A stretch of 64,000 nt of DNA from Pseudomonadales bacterium. GTDB taxonomy: Bacteria; Pseudomonadota; Gammaproteobacteria; Pseudomonadales; Azotimanducaceae. The stretch covers positions 1 to 64,000 of the forward strand of contig JANQMF010000086.1 of assembly GCA_028280225.1 (NCBI GenBank), in the 5' to 3' direction. Positions 34,205 to 45,478 of the stretch are shown piece by piece (within the stretch, counting starts at the first letter, position 1; every line of letters begins with the position of its first letter). Both the position numbers and the translations under genes were made by a program. The notes below the pieces were generated by a model. The model was not told where the DNA came from, made no database searches, and saw only the letters and a program-made list of their open reading frames with translations.

Positions 34205-34233
34205 AGTCCGGGGGTCTGCTGTTATCAGCAATT

Positions 34234-34593
34234 TTAGCCCTGATTGTGCTCCCGGAGTTGGCGCACGAGATAGGCGGAACAGCCGCACAACAATACGGAA
34301 AAAAGCACTTCAAAAGCGCCGAACAGCTTAAGTTCGGGTTCAAAGAGCAACAAGATGCCGTGCACAAAATACAGCAGGGAACCCATACACAGTAAAAATG
34401 TGCTGTTGACCTTAAGGCGTAACAAACCGGGTAACGGTACCAGCAGCGGTAACATCTGGATGATAAACCAGACCAGGTTGACCCCGGGATCGCTGAGCGG
34501 GGAAACAAAAAACTGCCGCAGGCCAATAATGCCAACCAGGCTGCCGATCAGCGGCAGACATAAAAACAGCAGACCGCGGGTTGAATTATTCAA
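34234..34593 (-). CDS. DUF2069 membrane protein
   Basis: A 119-residue inner-membrane protein with four hydrophobic segments (about 7-28, 38-58, 64-84 and 88-108). Size, topology and its place directly downstream of wrbA identify it as DUF2069, which lies beside wrbA and arsC in Pseudomonas. No function is established. It is the last gene of the arsC-wrbA-DUF2069 group. Confidence 0.8.
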   Translation of the reverse strand: MNNSTRGLLFLCLPLIGSLVGIIGLRQFFVSPLSDPGVNLVWFIIQMLPLLVPLPGLLRLKVNSTFLLCMGSLLYFVHGILLLFEPELKLFGAFEVLFSVLLCGCSAYLVRQLREHNQG

Positions 34594-34620
34594 GGGTGTT
34601 TTTCCGCACTGACATTGTGG

Positions 34621-35579
<959 letters not shown>

Positions 35580-35638
35580 AAGATTCTCAATGGTCTGTAA
35601 GGTATAAATTATATAGCCAAAATAGTAACGTAGCGCAG

Positions 35639-36892
35639 GTGACAACCGCTAATGCAAAACAAAGTACCGATAAGCCACCCCAATCCATGCAAAACCGGCT
35701 GAGGCTCGCCTGGGAGGTGGTTCGTTGGCACGGTATGCAAACGTGGCATCAGTTTTTTGAGCACAACTGCATGGCCTCCGCGGGTGCCCTGACCTATACC
35801 ACCCTGTTTGCGGTGGTGCCCATGATGACAGTGGCCTATACCATCTTCTCGCTGATGCCGGACTATGCTGAGGTGGGTGAGTCGGTGCAGAGTTTTATAT
35901 TTCAGAATTTTGTGCCCGGCAGTTCCGACGTGGTGCAGGATAAGTTGAACGAATTTGCCGATCGCGCCCGGGGCCTGACCACCATCGGCTTGGCCATCCT
36001 GTTCGGCACCGCCTTTATGATGCTGGTGACCATTGAAAAGACCTTTAACACCATCTGGCATGTGGCGGAACCCCGCCGGGGACTGCAACGTTTTTTGTTG
36101 TATTGGGGGGTGTTGTCCCTGGGTCCGGTCAGTGTTATTGCCGGGATTGTTTCCAGCCTTTACCTGTTCAGTTTGCCCCTGGTTTCGGACCTGGACGCCT
36201 TTGGCCTGCGCGAGATCTTGCTGGGGTATTTGCCCTCCCTGATCAGTGCCGGCGGTTTTACGGTACTTTATTATGCGGTGCCGAATTGTCATGTACCCCT
36301 TAAGCATGCCGTGTTGGGTGGGGTGGTCACCATGCTGGTATTTCAAACCGCATTGTCGGTTTTTGCCCAGATGTCCAAAGGCTTCTCCTATGATGCGGTG
36401 TACGGCACCTTTGCCGCCATGCCGGTGTTTCTGGTGTGGCTGTATCTGGTGTGGGTCATTGTGCTGTGTGGTGCTATTTTTGTTCGCTCCCTGTCCCTGT
36501 CCAGGGGCGACGACGATACCCGGGAACCCATTATGATCAAGGCTGCGCGAATTTTGCGCCTGTTGCACGATGCCCACATGGAAGGAGCTTCGGTTACCGA
36601 CAAGGAAATTAACGCCACGGTATTGTTAAGCCAGCACGAGCACGACCGGGTTTTTGAGGTATTTCAGGACCTGAAACTGTTGGGACAAACGGAAAACGAG
36701 CAATGGGTCCTGGGGCGTAACCTTAAAGGGGTCACGTTGTGGGACTTGTATCGTCTGCTGCCGGAAGGTTTGGAATTGGAACGGCTAAACCATATCAAAG
36801 ACTTACCGGGGGTGGTGGAACCGCTGATTGCCATTACCCAGTTTGGTTCCAATGAAATGTCGGTCAGCCTGGATGTTGTATTTAGCTCATGA
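35639..36892 (+). CDS. yihY: YihY/virulence factor BrkB family membrane protein
   Basis: A 417-residue protein. Six hydrophobic segments occupy residues about 45-285 (ASAGALTYTTLFAVVPMMTV, TTIGLAILFGTAFMMLVTIE, and VFLVWLYLVWVIVLCGAIFV). They contain the conserved helix-end TFNTIWHV. A 125-residue cytoplasmic C-terminal domain follows, as in Pseudomonas. The family was once linked to RNase BN in error; its role is unknown. Starts at GTG 35639, though ATG 35687 (MQNRLRLAWEV) also fits. ATGA overlap with the tlpA-like gene. Confidence 0.87.
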   Translation: MTTANAKQSTDKPPQSMQNRLRLAWEVVRWHGMQTWHQFFEHNCMASAGALTYTTLFAVVPMMTVAYTIFSLMPDYAEVGESVQSFIFQNFVPGSSDVVQDKLNEFADRARGLTTIGLAILFGTAFMMLVTIEKTFNTIWHVAEPRRGLQRFLLYWGVLSLGPVSVIAGIVSSLYLFSLPLVSDLDAFGLREILLGYLPSLISAGGFTVLYYAVPNCHVPLKHAVLGGVVTMLVFQTALSVFAQMSKGFSYDAVYGTFAAMPVFLVWLYLVWVIVLCGAIFVRSLSLSRGDDDTREPIMIKAARILRLLHDAHMEGASVTDKEINATVLLSQHEHDRVFEVFQDLKLLGQTENEQWVLGRNLKGVTLWDLYRLLPEGLELERLNHIKDLPGVVEPLIAITQFGSNEMSVSLDVVFSS

Positions 36893-37335
36893 AAAAAGTT
36901 GTTTGCCTGCTTGTTTGTTTCAGTCTTGGTTTACCTGGGTGTTCCCTGGATGAGCAGATTGTTTTTGCTGACGGCACCCACTCACAAATGTCCCACTGGC
37001 AGGGACGGTGGCTGGTGATCAACTATTGGGCTGAATGGTGTGCCCCCTGTCGTCACGAAATACCTGAATTTAACGACCTGCACAGGGACCGGGTAGCGAA
37101 CGGCCTGGTCATGTTGGGGGTGAATTACGATGGTTTGCAGGGTGAAAAATTGCGCGAGGTTATAGCGCGTATGGAGATCAACTTTCCGGTGCTGGCACAG
37201 GATCCGCAACAGCGTTACGGCTATGACCGGGCACAAACCCTGCCCATGACGGTTATTATCAACCCTGACCGCCAAGTGCACGATGTTCTGATTGGGCCCC
37301 AGACCAAGGCCAGCGTTCTGGCTGCCTTAAACTGA
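36889..37335 (+). CDS. TlpA-like thioredoxin-fold lipoprotein
   Basis: A 148-residue envelope protein. The signal sequence ends in LGLPGC, so a lipidated Cys lies at about residue 18. The thioredoxin fold has the active site WAEWCAPCRHEIPEF and the cis-Pro loop TLPMTVIINPDR. This is the TlpA/ResA pattern, which reduces or isomerises disulfides in the periplasm (for example in cytochrome c maturation). The gene is coupled to yihY by a four-base overlap, as in Pseudomonas. Confidence 0.88.
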   Translation: MKKVVCLLVCFSLGLPGCSLDEQIVFADGTHSQMSHWQGRWLVINYWAEWCAPCRHEIPEFNDLHRDRVANGLVMLGVNYDGLQGEKLREVIARMEINFPVLAQDPQQRYGYDRAQTLPMTVIINPDRQVHDVLIGPQTKASVLAALN

Positions 37336-37365
37336 TGCGTTGTGCTCTGCTTTCTCCGGGTGCGC

Positions 37366-38031
37366 CTACAGGTAGCGGCAAGCCTTAAGGCTGTAGTTTG
37401 TACAGCTATGAATCAATTGCGGCAGGTCAGCCCGGGTTTTGTTACGCCAGCGGGTACGCCAGGCGGTGATCACCTTGTCCGGGTATTTCAGCTTGCCACG
37501 GCTGCCGTTGTAGCGGCCCAGGGCGTCGACCAGATCATTTTTTGATACCTTGATGTAGTGGGCCAGAATTACGGTGCCGTAACGAATATTGGTTTCCACG
37601 TGGGTCAGGTTGTCGTGCGGGCGGCCAATTTCCAAACGCCAGAAAGGCATCACCTGCATCAACCCCTGGGCGCCGACCCTGGAAATGGCAAAGCGGTTGA
37701 AGCTGCTCTCGATCTGCATGACGGCCAAAACCAGATCCGGGTCCAGCTGTTGGCGGGTGGCTTCGGAATAGACGAGTCGCAGCAACTCAAGGCGTTCGTT
37801 CTGGGAGGGCATATATCTTTGTAGGCGCTGATCGGACACCTGCAGCCATACTTGAGCATCAAATTGATCAATTTCGGTATATTGTTTCGCCAGGTGCTCC
37901 GCCAGCTTGTCGCGCAAGACAGGGTCAACCTCGGGTTCCGGCCGCGCCTGCAGGCTGGGGTTAAGTAGAACCCACAAAGTCAGCGGCACGAAAATGCGCC
38001 ATAACTTTGCTGCCGGCCGGCGGCGCTTCAT
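37366..38031 (-). CDS. Lytic transglycosylase, SLT domain
   Basis: A 221-residue secreted murein hydrolase. The signal peptide covers residues 1-29 (LQA/RP). The SLT domain (about 80-200) has the catalytic Glu in [13 protein letters not shown], then [12 protein letters not shown], then [12 protein letters not shown] and the ALGRYNGS end. It cleaves peptidoglycan to 1,6-anhydromuropeptides. It overlaps the proS stop by four bases, the same arrangement seen next to Pseudomonas proS. Confidence 0.9.
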   Translation of the reverse strand: MKRRRPAAKLWRIFVPLTLWVLLNPSLQARPEPEVDPVLRDKLAEHLAKQYTEIDQFDAQVWLQVSDQRLQRYMPSQNERLELLRLVYSEATRQQLDPDLVLAVMQIESSFNRFAISRVGAQGLMQVMPFWRLEIGRPHDNLTHVETNIRYGTVILAHYIKVSKNDLVDALGRYNGSRGKLKYPDKVITAWRTRWRNKTRADLPQLIHSCTNYSLKACRYL

Positions 38032-39722
38032 GTCAGCAAGGACAATACTTGATCTATGGGGACTTCTTGAGGGGCTTTATCCAGCCGTTGTTTATATTCC
38101 ACAACATCATTCTTCAGACCTCGCTCGCCTATGACAATACGGTGAGGCAGACCAATCAGGTCAGCGTCGGCAAATTTAACGCCCGGGCGTTCGTCCCGGT
38201 CGTCCAACAAGACCTCAATACCCAATTCCAGCGCCGCGTTGTACATCTTGTCAGCCGCCGTTTTGACAAGGTTGGACTTGTGGTAGTTCAAAGCCAGCAG
38301 ATGCAGGTGATAGGGTGCCAGCGGAACGGGCCAGGCAATGCCATGCTCGTCATGATTCTGCTCAATCACCGCTGCCACCAGGTGGGTGACCCCCATGCCG
38401 TAACAACCCATCATGGGGGTGATGTTGCGGCCATCCTGGTCCAACACGCTAACGTCCATGGCCTTACTGTACGTTGTGCCCAGCTGAAAAATGTGACCCA
38501 CCTCAATTCCGCGCAAAAACTTCAGGGTGCCGGCTCCACCGGGTGCCGGATCACCTTCCACAACATTGCGGACGTCAACAATTTGACTGTCTTCAAGGGC
38601 ACAGTCCCTGGACCAGTTGACCCCGGTAAAATGCAAGCCGTCTTCGTTGGCGCCGCAACAGAAGTCCGCCAGCGCTGCCGCCTCACGGTCCACGTAAAGG
38701 GGTATCGGGCAGTTCACCGGCCCCAGGAAACCGGGATGGGCACCCATGGCCTGGGTGATATCGATATCCTTGGCGAATTGCAGCGGGGCCACAACCCCCG
38801 GCAATTTTGCCGCCTTAACTTCGTTCAGTTCATGATCACCCCGCAAGATGATTGCTGTCAGGCCATTTTCGCCGGCTACCACCAATGTTTTCACGGTTTG
38901 CTGTGCGGATATCGACAATTGGTCACACAGTTGGGTAATGGTTTTTACCCCGGGGGTCGGCACTTTCACCAAATTGTTACAAGGTGCCGGGGCGGGCCCG
39001 GGTTTGGCGGCTTCCGCCTTTTCCAGGTTGGCAGCATAGTCACCTGCCGAGGCATAGACGATGGTATCTTCTCCGGAAGACGCCAGTACGTGGAATTCAT
39101 GGGAGTTTGCACCCCCGATATTGCCTGTGTCGGCTTCGACGGGTCTGAAATCCAACGCCATGCGTTGCAGAATTCGCCCGTAACAATCGAACATAGCCTG
39201 ATAGGTTGCATCAAAAGACGCCTGATCGGTGTGAAATGAATAACCGTCCTTCATGGTAAATTCCCGGGCGCGCATCACCCCAAAGCGGGGTCGCCGCTCA
39301 TCGCGAAATTTGGTCTGAATCTGGAAATAGTTCACGGGTAGTTGCCGGTAACTCTGAATTTCACGGCGAAAAAGGTCTGTGATGACTTCCTCGTGGGTGG
39401 GGCCCAGGCAAAAGTCACGTTCGTGACGATCCTGCATGCGCAACATCTCGGCGCCCATTTTTTCCCAACGGCCGGACTCTTGCCAGAGTTCCGCCGGCTG
39501 CACCACGGGCATTAATACCTCTTGGGCCCCGCTGGCTTGTAGTTCTTCGCGAATGATGGCTTCTATCTTACGCAGCACGCGCAAGCCCAGGGGCAGCCAG
39601 GTATACAGACCACTGGCCAGTTGTCGAATCAGTCCCGCGCGCAGCATCAGCCGGTGGCTGATGACGTCCGCATCCGCGGGATTTTCTTTCATGGTGGGTA
39701 ATAGCAGGTGGCTTTGACGCAT
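38028..39722 (-). CDS. proS: Prolyl-tRNA synthetase
   Basis: A 564-residue class II synthetase of bacterial type. Motif 1 is near [16 protein letters not shown], motif 2 is [21 protein letters not shown]-like at about 145, and motif 3 is [15 protein letters not shown]. An editing (INS) domain sits between motifs 2 and 3 at about 230-390, and the anticodon-binding domain is at the C-terminus. The ATG at 39720-39722 ([13 protein letters not shown]) is the family start; the frame extends 21 codons upstream without family resemblance. It is followed by the transglycosylase gene. Confidence 0.95.
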   Translation of the reverse strand: MRQSHLLLPTMKENPADADVISHRLMLRAGLIRQLASGLYTWLPLGLRVLRKIEAIIREELQASGAQEVLMPVVQPAELWQESGRWEKMGAEMLRMQDRHERDFCLGPTHEEVITDLFRREIQSYRQLPVNYFQIQTKFRDERRPRFGVMRAREFTMKDGYSFHTDQASFDATYQAMFDCYGRILQRMALDFRPVEADTGNIGGANSHEFHVLASSGEDTIVYASAGDYAANLEKAEAAKPGPAPAPCNNLVKVPTPGVKTITQLCDQLSISAQQTVKTLVVAGENGLTAIILRGDHELNEVKAAKLPGVVAPLQFAKDIDITQAMGAHPGFLGPVNCPIPLYVDREAAALADFCCGANEDGLHFTGVNWSRDCALEDSQIVDVRNVVEGDPAPGGAGTLKFLRGIEVGHIFQLGTTYSKAMDVSVLDQDGRNITPMMGCYGMGVTHLVAAVIEQNHDEHGIAWPVPLAPYHLHLLALNYHKSNLVKTAADKMYNAALELGIEVLLDDRDERPGVKFADADLIGLPHRIVIGERGLKNDVVEYKQRLDKAPQEVPIDQVLSLLT

Positions 39723-40047
39723 GTAAATGACAGTTGGTAAATGGCAGGGTGCAAGCTTACCTTGACGGTGCGGTAACGGACACAAAAAAGGGCCGCTTGG
39801 ATGTCCAATCGGCCCCTTACAGCTTGTGCTCGAGGATGAGATTTAGTTTATCTGTCTAAGAAAGAGGACTAGTTGTTCCGCACTTTCGAAGACCAGCGAT
39901 TCCCGGGGGAACCGTCGGCGGGACACAAACTAATCAGTGCCATATAAGGCGCTGGTTTCTGTCCGGAAATTGGCATCCCTGCCAATTTCCTCTTACGAAT
40001 TTCCTGCGGAAACCTTCGCCCCGAATGCCGCGCATTCTGGACAGAGA
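39723..40047. other. Intergenic region between proS and the HU gene
   Basis: About 325 bases. It holds the minus-strand terminator at 39784-39817 and should include the proS promoter just to its left. The stretch 39930-40045 is not clearly coding or structured. No RNA gene or mobile element is seen. Confidence 0.5.
39784..39817 (-). terminator. Rho-independent terminator downstream of the HU-type gene
   Basis: Read on the minus strand, a GC-rich hairpin (GGGGCCGATTGGA pairing with TCCAAGCGGCCC, with one bulge and one mismatch) is followed by TTTTTTG. It points toward proS and lies about 230 bases beyond the HU stop, so it would end HU transcription with a long 3' tail. Confidence 0.7.
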
Positions 40048-40563
40048 CTAATTAATCATATCCTTGAGTTTCTTCAATGCTGTAACGCGCACACGTGTAG
40101 TTGCCGGTTTGGCCGGGATCACAATTTCTTCTCCGGTGGCCGGATTTCTGCCCATGCGCTTTTTGGTTGCCGGGCGCTTGGCCGCCTTGATTTTCAACAA
40201 TCCGGGCAAGGTGAACTCACCTGCGGCACGCTTGCGAATATGGCGCTCAATAATGGATTCCAATTCATCAAGGACCGAACCGACTTGAGCACGGGTTAAA
40301 TCTGTGCTCTCAGCAATTGTGTTCAGTATTTGAGTTTTGGTCATTTTACTGGAAATACCAGGCTTTCTGGCCGGGGCGGCTGCTTTTTTGGCCGCAGGGC
40401 GGCGCTTGGCAGCTGCTTTCTTCTTCGCGGCTGGCTTCTTAGCGGCTGGCTTCTTAGCTGCGGGTCGCTTTGCAGGCGCCTTCTTTTTGGCGGGTGCTTT
40501 TTTACGAGCGGCGGCCTTTTTTGCGGGCGCTTTTTTGGCTGGTGCTTTTTTGCGGGTTGCCAT
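40048..40563 (-). CDS. HU/IHF-family DNA-binding protein with an N-terminal histone-H1-like tail
   Basis: A 171-residue protein with two parts. Residues 1-73 are a tail of Lys/Ala/Pro-rich repeats (KKAPAKK, KKPAAKK, KRRPAAKK) like eukaryotic H1 and bacterial AlgP or Hc1. Residues 74-171 are a complete HU fold: MTKTQILNTIAESTDLTR, then the flexible arm KKRMGRNPATGEEIVIPAKP and C-terminal helix VTALKKLKDMI. The tail should bind DNA without specificity and add charge to the HU dimer. In most bacteria with both parts the H1-like segment is at the C-terminus or on another protein, so order and length deserve a look. Repeats vary at DNA level, which limits recombination. Confidence 0.9.
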   Translation of the reverse strand: MATRKKAPAKKAPAKKAAARKKAPAKKKAPAKRPAAKKPAAKKPAAKKKAAAKRRPAAKKAAAPARKPGISSKMTKTQILNTIAESTDLTRAQVGSVLDELESIIERHIRKRAAGEFTLPGLLKIKAAKRPATKKRMGRNPATGEEIVIPAKPATTRVRVTALKKLKDMIN

Positions 40564-41049
40564 GAACTAATCCTTCTTTCAGTCATTCAGTTGTAAACTG
40601 CGCAATTCCTCGCTAATAGACCAACGGGCAGGCTGCGCCCAAGGCCCAAGAGGGGTTTCGCAACGTCTCTTAAACTTGATCATGCTGACTTTGTGAATGC
40701 GATATCGGGCCTGCCTATGGCAAATACCCTAAAATCCCTGTGTTTTCTGCGTTTTTTTGTCTTTTACGCAAATCCTGGAAGAATTGCTTAGATTAACAAA
40801 ACTGCTAACAGAAAATTTACATGGATAGAATAAGTGCCGCGTGAGACAACTTTAGACGCTGACAAGAGCTGATATAGCGATTTCCCAATAGTGAGTATGA
40901 CCGTCTCAGACTTTAGGGGTCTGATGACCGCGCTTTATAGCTTATCGATTGCACCCTCGCAACAAAAAGTGTGCAAAATCACTGTATTTTTATTGGTTTT
41001 TTTAAGATCATGCGCCGCTGTTTTAAAAGCGTGGTGAAAAATTAGCGAA
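40564..41049. other. Intergenic control region between the HU and fmdB genes
   Basis: About 485 bases between divergent genes. It is AT-rich in its right half. One small hairpin, TCAGAC-TTTAGGG-GTCTGA (40906-40924), stands out. It should carry both promoters; no convincing -35/-10 pair, RNA gene or ORF is picked out by eye. Confidence 0.45.
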
Positions 41050-41397
41050 ATGCCGATCTATGAGTATCGTTGTGACAATTGTGGGCACGAACTTGAAGCG
41101 TTTCAAAAGTTAAATGAAAGTCCGCTGCAAACGTGTCCCCAGTGCGACACCGACAATTTGATTAAGAAAATTTCCGCTGCCGGGTTCCGCCTTAAGGGTG
41201 GCGGTTGGTATGAAACCGATTTCAAGTCCGGCAACAAGAAAAATGTTGCGGGTTCTGACGGTGCAAGCACTAAAGAAAGCAGCTCCGGTGGGGATAGCAG
41301 TGATGCTTCGGGTGCCAAAGATAAAACAGGCAGCGACAGCAAATCCACCACATCAACTAGTGCGTCCGACAAAACGAGTGCCGGTTCAGGCGACTGA
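41050..41397 (+). CDS. FmdB-family zinc-ribbon protein
   Basis: A 115-residue protein. The N-terminal zinc ribbon (residues 1-45) has the four metal ligands in YRCDNCGHELE and QTCPQCDTDN. The remaining 60 residues are Ser/Thr/Asp/Lys-rich and disordered. FmdB-type proteins are found before aspS in many gammaproteobacteria as here; their role is unknown although related CxxC-FmdB proteins are proposed regulators. AspS follows 72 bases later, in the same direction. Confidence 0.87.
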   Translation: MPIYEYRCDNCGHELEAFQKLNESPLQTCPQCDTDNLIKKISAAGFRLKGGGWYETDFKSGNKKNVAGSDGASTKESSSGGDSSDASGAKDKTGSDSKSTTSTSASDKTSAGSGD

Positions 41398-41469
41398 GGG
41401 CGTTGCGATATAATCTATGCCTGGGCAGGTAATTGCTGCCGGGCCCCTTAAAATACAGGAATGGTGTTA

Positions 41470-43236
41470 ATGCGAAGTCACTATTGTGGGACGATCAGTA
41501 CGGCCCACGACGGAGATCAGGTAGAGGTTTGCGGATGGGTCCACCGCCGGCGCGACCATGGCGGGGTCATATTCCTCGATATCCGGGATCGAACCGGTAT
41601 TGTGCAGGTTGTATTTGATCCGGATACCCGGGAGAGTTTTGCCACGGCAGACCGGGTGCGCAACGAATATGTCTTACGTGCAACGGGCAAGGTCCGCCCG
41701 CGCCCGGAAGGTACGGTGAATCCGGACATGCCCACCGGCGAAATTGAAGTTCTGGGTCATGAGTTGACTATCCTTAACAGCGCGCAAACACCACCTTTTC
41801 AGCTTGATGAACATTCTGAAGCGGGTGAAGACGTTCGTTTGCGTTTTCGCTATATGGACTTACGGCGGCCGGAGATGCAGGAAAAAATGCAAATGCGGGC
41901 AGCCATTTCGTCCCGGGTGCGAAATTATCTGGAAGCCGATGGATACTGGGAAATTGAAACCCCAACCCTGTCCCGGGCGACGCCGGAGGGTGCCCGGGAT
42001 TATCTGGTGCCCAGCCGCACCCATCCCGGTGAGTTTTTTGCCTTACCCCAATCACCCCAGGTCTATAAGCAGCTGCTGATGATGTCGGGTATGGACCGCT
42101 ATTATCAGATTGCCCGCTGTTATCGCGATGAAGACTTGCGCGCCGACCGGCAGCCGGAGTTCACGCAAATTGATATTGAGGCTTCTTTTGTCAGCGCGGA
42201 ACAAGTCATGGCTTTAACCGAAGGCATGCTCAAAGAAGTATTTAACGATCTGTTAGACGTGGCCTTGCCTGATTTTCCCGTTTTGACTTGGGACGAGGCG
42301 ATGCGGGATTTTGGCAGTGACCGCCCGGATCTGCGTAACCCGTTACGTTTGGTGGATATTGCTGACGTCATGCAGTCTGTTGAGTTTAAGGTATTTAACG
42401 GACCGGCAAACGACCCCAAGGGACGTGTGGTGGCCCTGCGCGCGCCGGGTGGGGCTGAATTGTCCAGGAAGGTGATTGATGACTACACCAGCTTTGTCGG
42501 GCGTTACGGTGCCCGGGGGTTGGCCTACATCAAGATTAATGACATGGCGGCAGGCGCGGATGGGCTGCAGTCGCCGATTCTGAAGTTTTTACCGGAAGAA
42601 GTGACCCAACAGGTGTTGACCCGGGTGGGTGCCCAGACCGGTGACCTGGTGTTCTTTGGTGCTGACAAATCAGGTGTGGTGAACGACGCCATGGGTGCCC
42701 TGCGCAATGAACTGGGACGCGACCTGGGTCTGTTGGAGATGGACTTTGCACCCTGCTGGGTGGTTGATTGGCCCATGTTTGCAGAAGGGCGGGATGGCAC
42801 ACTGAGTGCGGAACATCATCCCTTTACCCAGCCCATCGGCAGCCCCGAGGCCTTGTTGGCAGATCCTCTGGCGGCCAAGGCGGCTGCTTATGATGTTGTC
42901 CTTAATGGTTATGAACTGGGTGGCGGCTCCTTGCGGATCCACGATACGACCATGCAGTCTGCGGTTTTTGAGGCCTTGCGGATGGGCCAGGAGGCGCAGT
43001 CAAAGTTTGGCTTCTTGTTGGATGCACTGCAATATGGCTGTCCCCCTCATGGTGGTATTGCCCTGGGTTTGGACCGGCTTGTCATGTTAATGACGGACAG
43101 TGCCTCCATCCGTGACGTGATTGCCTTTCCAAAAACCCAAACCGCTTCCTGCCTGATGATGGCTGCCCCGAGCCCGGTTGATGAACAGCAGTTGCGGGAC
43201 CTGCATATCCGGCTGCGCAAGAGCGAAGGTCAGTAA
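41470..43236 (+). CDS. aspS: Aspartyl-tRNA synthetase
   Basis: A 588-residue class IIb synthetase. It has an N-terminal OB-fold anticodon-binding domain ([20 protein letters not shown]), then the catalytic core with the motif 2 stretch [19 protein letters not shown], a GAD insertion at about 290-420 typical of bacterial AspRS, and motif 3 [12 protein letters not shown]. The ATG at 41470 (MRSHYCGT) is the family start and has AGGA ten bases upstream; the ATG at 41461 lies too close to that site. Heads the aspS-yebC-ruvCAB group. Confidence 0.96.
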   Translation: MRSHYCGTISTAHDGDQVEVCGWVHRRRDHGGVIFLDIRDRTGIVQVVFDPDTRESFATADRVRNEYVLRATGKVRPRPEGTVNPDMPTGEIEVLGHELTILNSAQTPPFQLDEHSEAGEDVRLRFRYMDLRRPEMQEKMQMRAAISSRVRNYLEADGYWEIETPTLSRATPEGARDYLVPSRTHPGEFFALPQSPQVYKQLLMMSGMDRYYQIARCYRDEDLRADRQPEFTQIDIEASFVSAEQVMALTEGMLKEVFNDLLDVALPDFPVLTWDEAMRDFGSDRPDLRNPLRLVDIADVMQSVEFKVFNGPANDPKGRVVALRAPGGAELSRKVIDDYTSFVGRYGARGLAYIKINDMAAGADGLQSPILKFLPEEVTQQVLTRVGAQTGDLVFFGADKSGVVNDAMGALRNELGRDLGLLEMDFAPCWVVDWPMFAEGRDGTLSAEHHPFTQPIGSPEALLADPLAAKAAAYDVVLNGYELGGGSLRIHDTTMQSAVFEALRMGQEAQSKFGFLLDALQYGCPPHGGIALGLDRLVMLMTDSASIRDVIAFPKTQTASCLMMAAPSPVDEQQLRDLHIRLRKSEGQ

Positions 43237-43290
43237 GTATGCCTGGGCGGTTTTGCTACCATAGAAATGTCGATAGCGCAGAGGTGAACG

Positions 43291-44028
43291 ATGGCAGGAC
43301 ATAGCAAGTGGGCAAACATCAAACACCGCAAGGCAGCCCAGGACAAAAAGCGCGGCAAACTGTATACAAAAATTATTCGTGAGATCACCGTGGCTGCCCG
43401 CCTGGGAGGCGGCGATGTTAACGACAATCCCCGCCTGCGGGCGTCGGTAGAAAAGGCGCTGGCGGCCAATATGCCCAAGGACACCATCGACCGGGCGGTG
43501 CAGAGGGGTGCCGGTGGTGGTGAAGGCAGTGATGTTGAAGAACTGGTTTATGAGGGTTATGGACCGGGTGGCATTGCCATTCTTATCGAAGCGATGACCG
43601 ATAACCGTAATCGCACGGTGGCGGAGGTCAGGCACGCCTTTTCGAAACATGCCGGCAACCTGGGCACCGATGGTTCGGTGGCTTATTTGTTCAGCAAGCA
43701 GGGTATGATCAACTTTGCCCCCGGAGCGGATGAGGAGCAGATTATGGACATTGCCTTGGAAGCCGGTGCGCAGGACATTGAGGCGGAACAGGACGGTGCC
43801 TTGTCTGTGGTGACACCCTGGGAGGACCTGGCTGATGTGGTTGCGGCGTTGCGGCAACAAGATTTGGAGCCCGACCACTCCGAAGTCACCATGGTACCGT
43901 CGACAACCACAGCTTGTGATGTGGATCTGAGTCAGAAAGTGCTGAAGCTGATCGACGCGCTGGAGGAATTGGATGACGTTCAGGAAGTTTATAGCAATGG
44001 CGAATATCCGGCGGAAGCTTATGAGTAA
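43291..44028 (+). CDS. yebC: YebC/PmpR-family transcriptional or translational regulator
   Basis: A 245-residue protein of the YebC/TACO1 family. The hallmarks are [21 protein letters not shown] at the N-terminus, [16 protein letters not shown], and [23 protein letters not shown]. Members have been described as DNA-binding regulators and, more recently, as factors that relieve ribosome stalling at proline-rich stretches. It is encoded just upstream of ruvC, as in many gammaproteobacteria. Confidence 0.95.
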   Translation: MAGHSKWANIKHRKAAQDKKRGKLYTKIIREITVAARLGGGDVNDNPRLRASVEKALAANMPKDTIDRAVQRGAGGGEGSDVEELVYEGYGPGGIAILIEAMTDNRNRTVAEVRHAFSKHAGNLGTDGSVAYLFSKQGMINFAPGADEEQIMDIALEAGAQDIEAEQDGALSVVTPWEDLADVVAALRQQDLEPDHSEVTMVPSTTTACDVDLSQKVLKLIDALEELDDVQEVYSNGEYPAEAYE

Positions 44029-44043
44029 CCCCTGCCGCTGATC

Positions 44044-44622
44044 ATGCCGGTTGTTGACTCTATGCCGCCGGTATTGGTGAATAAACGCCGCCGGGTGCTG
44101 GCAATCGATCCCGGTTCGCGCAGCACCGGTTATGGGATAGTCGATATACACCCAGGCCAACTTAACTATGTGGCCAGCGGGTGTATTCAGGCAGCGCGCA
44201 AAGGGGATCGGTTTACCCGTCGTCTGGGTGAAATTTATTCCGGGATTTGCGAAATAATTGAATCCTACGAACCTGATGAATTTGCCGTTGAAGAAGTATT
44301 TATGGCTAAAAACCCACAGGCTGCCCTGAAGCTGGGACAGGCCCGGGGGGCGGCCATTGCCGCCGGAGTGGCGGCTGAACTGCCCATCCACGAGTATGCG
44401 GCGCGCCAGGTTAAACAAGCGGTGGTCGGTTCCGGCAAAGCCAGCAAAGAACAGGTGCAACATATGGTCCAGGTGATGCTCAAACTTTCCGGCGTGCCTC
44501 AAGCGGATGCGGCGGACGCCCTTGCCATTGCCCTGTGCCACGCCAATTTTCAAGAGGTGACGCAAAAACAGCAACACAATCTGGCGGTTCAGGGTGACCA
44601 CTCCGGGGAGACCCGGTCATGA
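44044..44622 (+). CDS. ruvC: Holliday junction endodeoxyribonuclease RuvC
   Basis: A 192-residue resolvase. Catalytic acidic residues are in [13 protein letters not shown] (D22), [13 protein letters not shown], and the C-terminal [14 protein letters not shown] pair. It resolves Holliday junctions with the RuvAB motor. Start ATG 44044 is taken; ATG 44062 is possible. It overlaps ruvA by four bases (ATGA). The basic tail after residue 175 is longer than in E. coli. Confidence 0.95.
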   Translation: MPVVDSMPPVLVNKRRRVLAIDPGSRSTGYGIVDIHPGQLNYVASGCIQAARKGDRFTRRLGEIYSGICEIIESYEPDEFAVEEVFMAKNPQAALKLGQARGAAIAAGVAAELPIHEYAARQVKQAVVGSGKASKEQVQHMVQVMLKLSGVPQADAADALAIALCHANFQEVTQKQQHNLAVQGDHSGETRS

Positions 44623-45248
44623 TTGGGCGTTTAACCGGCCAGCTTGTCGCCATTACCGATGGATTTGTTCTGGTTGATGTGGGTGGGGTGGCATACGAAG
44701 TAGAAGTATCCAGTGGCGTCTTGCAGGCCTTGCCCCAACTGAATGAGACCCTGGTTTTACATACGCACTTTGTTGTGCGCGAAGACGCCCAATTGTTATA
44801 TGGTTTTCCCAGCCAGACCGAACGGGATCTTTTCCGGGCTTTTATCAAGCTGAATGGGGTGGGTCCCAAACTGGGTCTGGCGTTGATTTCCGCTTTGTCT
44901 CCGGCTGATCTGGTGACAGCGGTACGCAACAACGATGTATCCATGCTCACCCGGGTACCGGGGGTGGGCAAGAAAACCGCTGAACGTCTGTTGTTGGAAC
45001 TTAAGAGCCGGGTCGACAGTCTGACCGAAAGTGGTGTGGTGCCGGTTACGGTGGCTGAAGTGGAAGGTGTGACGGTCCACCGCAACGGCGTGGTGGAAGA
45101 AGCGGAAAGTGCCCTGGTGGCATTGGGGTACCGTCTGCCGGAAGCCCAGCGGGCGGTTGGGCTGGCTTGTAATGGCAGGGATCTGGCTGGATTAACAGCG
45201 GAAGAACTGGTGCGCCTGGCTTTACGTAGTTTTGTGACGACAGGCTAG
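44619..45248 (+). CDS. ruvA: Holliday junction branch-migration DNA-binding subunit RuvA
   Basis: A 209-residue protein with the three RuvA domains. Domain I is an OB fold ([20 protein letters not shown]). Domain II has paired helix-hairpin-helix motifs ([30 protein letters not shown]). Domain III (residues about 155-205) contacts RuvB. It forms the tetramer that binds the junction and loads RuvB. ruvB is separated by 230 bases, which hold no clear gene. Confidence 0.95.
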   Translation: MIGRLTGQLVAITDGFVLVDVGGVAYEVEVSSGVLQALPQLNETLVLHTHFVVREDAQLLYGFPSQTERDLFRAFIKLNGVGPKLGLALISALSPADLVTAVRNNDVSMLTRVPGVGKKTAERLLLELKSRVDSLTESGVVPVTVAEVEGVTVHRNGVVEEAESALVALGYRLPEAQRAVGLACNGRDLAGLTAEELVRLALRSFVTTG

Positions 45249-45478
45249 GAGAATCTTCGCGGCCTGGTGGCTTTTACGGCTAACGGGTGCTTAAGAGTGC
45301 TTAAGAGTTGGGCCGGTTAATGGTACATGAAGTTAATGGTGCAGAAGTTGTGGAGCAAGTTAGACGGGGATGTTTTATACTGACGGTTTATACAGTGGTC
45401 CCAGCATCTGTCACCCGGTAGTGAGGGCGGGGATGCCAATTTTCCGGACAGGAACCAGAGGTTCAGCGTAAGTTCAAT

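Noticed and set aside
35609-36577. Minus-strand open frame of 322 codons opposite yihY
   Set aside because: Low-complexity His/Gln/Gly composition and full overlap with a clear membrane protein gene.
38007-39239. Plus-strand open frame of 410 codons opposite proS
   Set aside because: Antisense shadow of an unmistakable prolyl-tRNA synthetase.
43087-44601. Minus-strand open frame of 504 codons opposite yebC and ruvC
   Set aside because: Long antisense frame caused by codon bias; the plus-strand genes are conserved.
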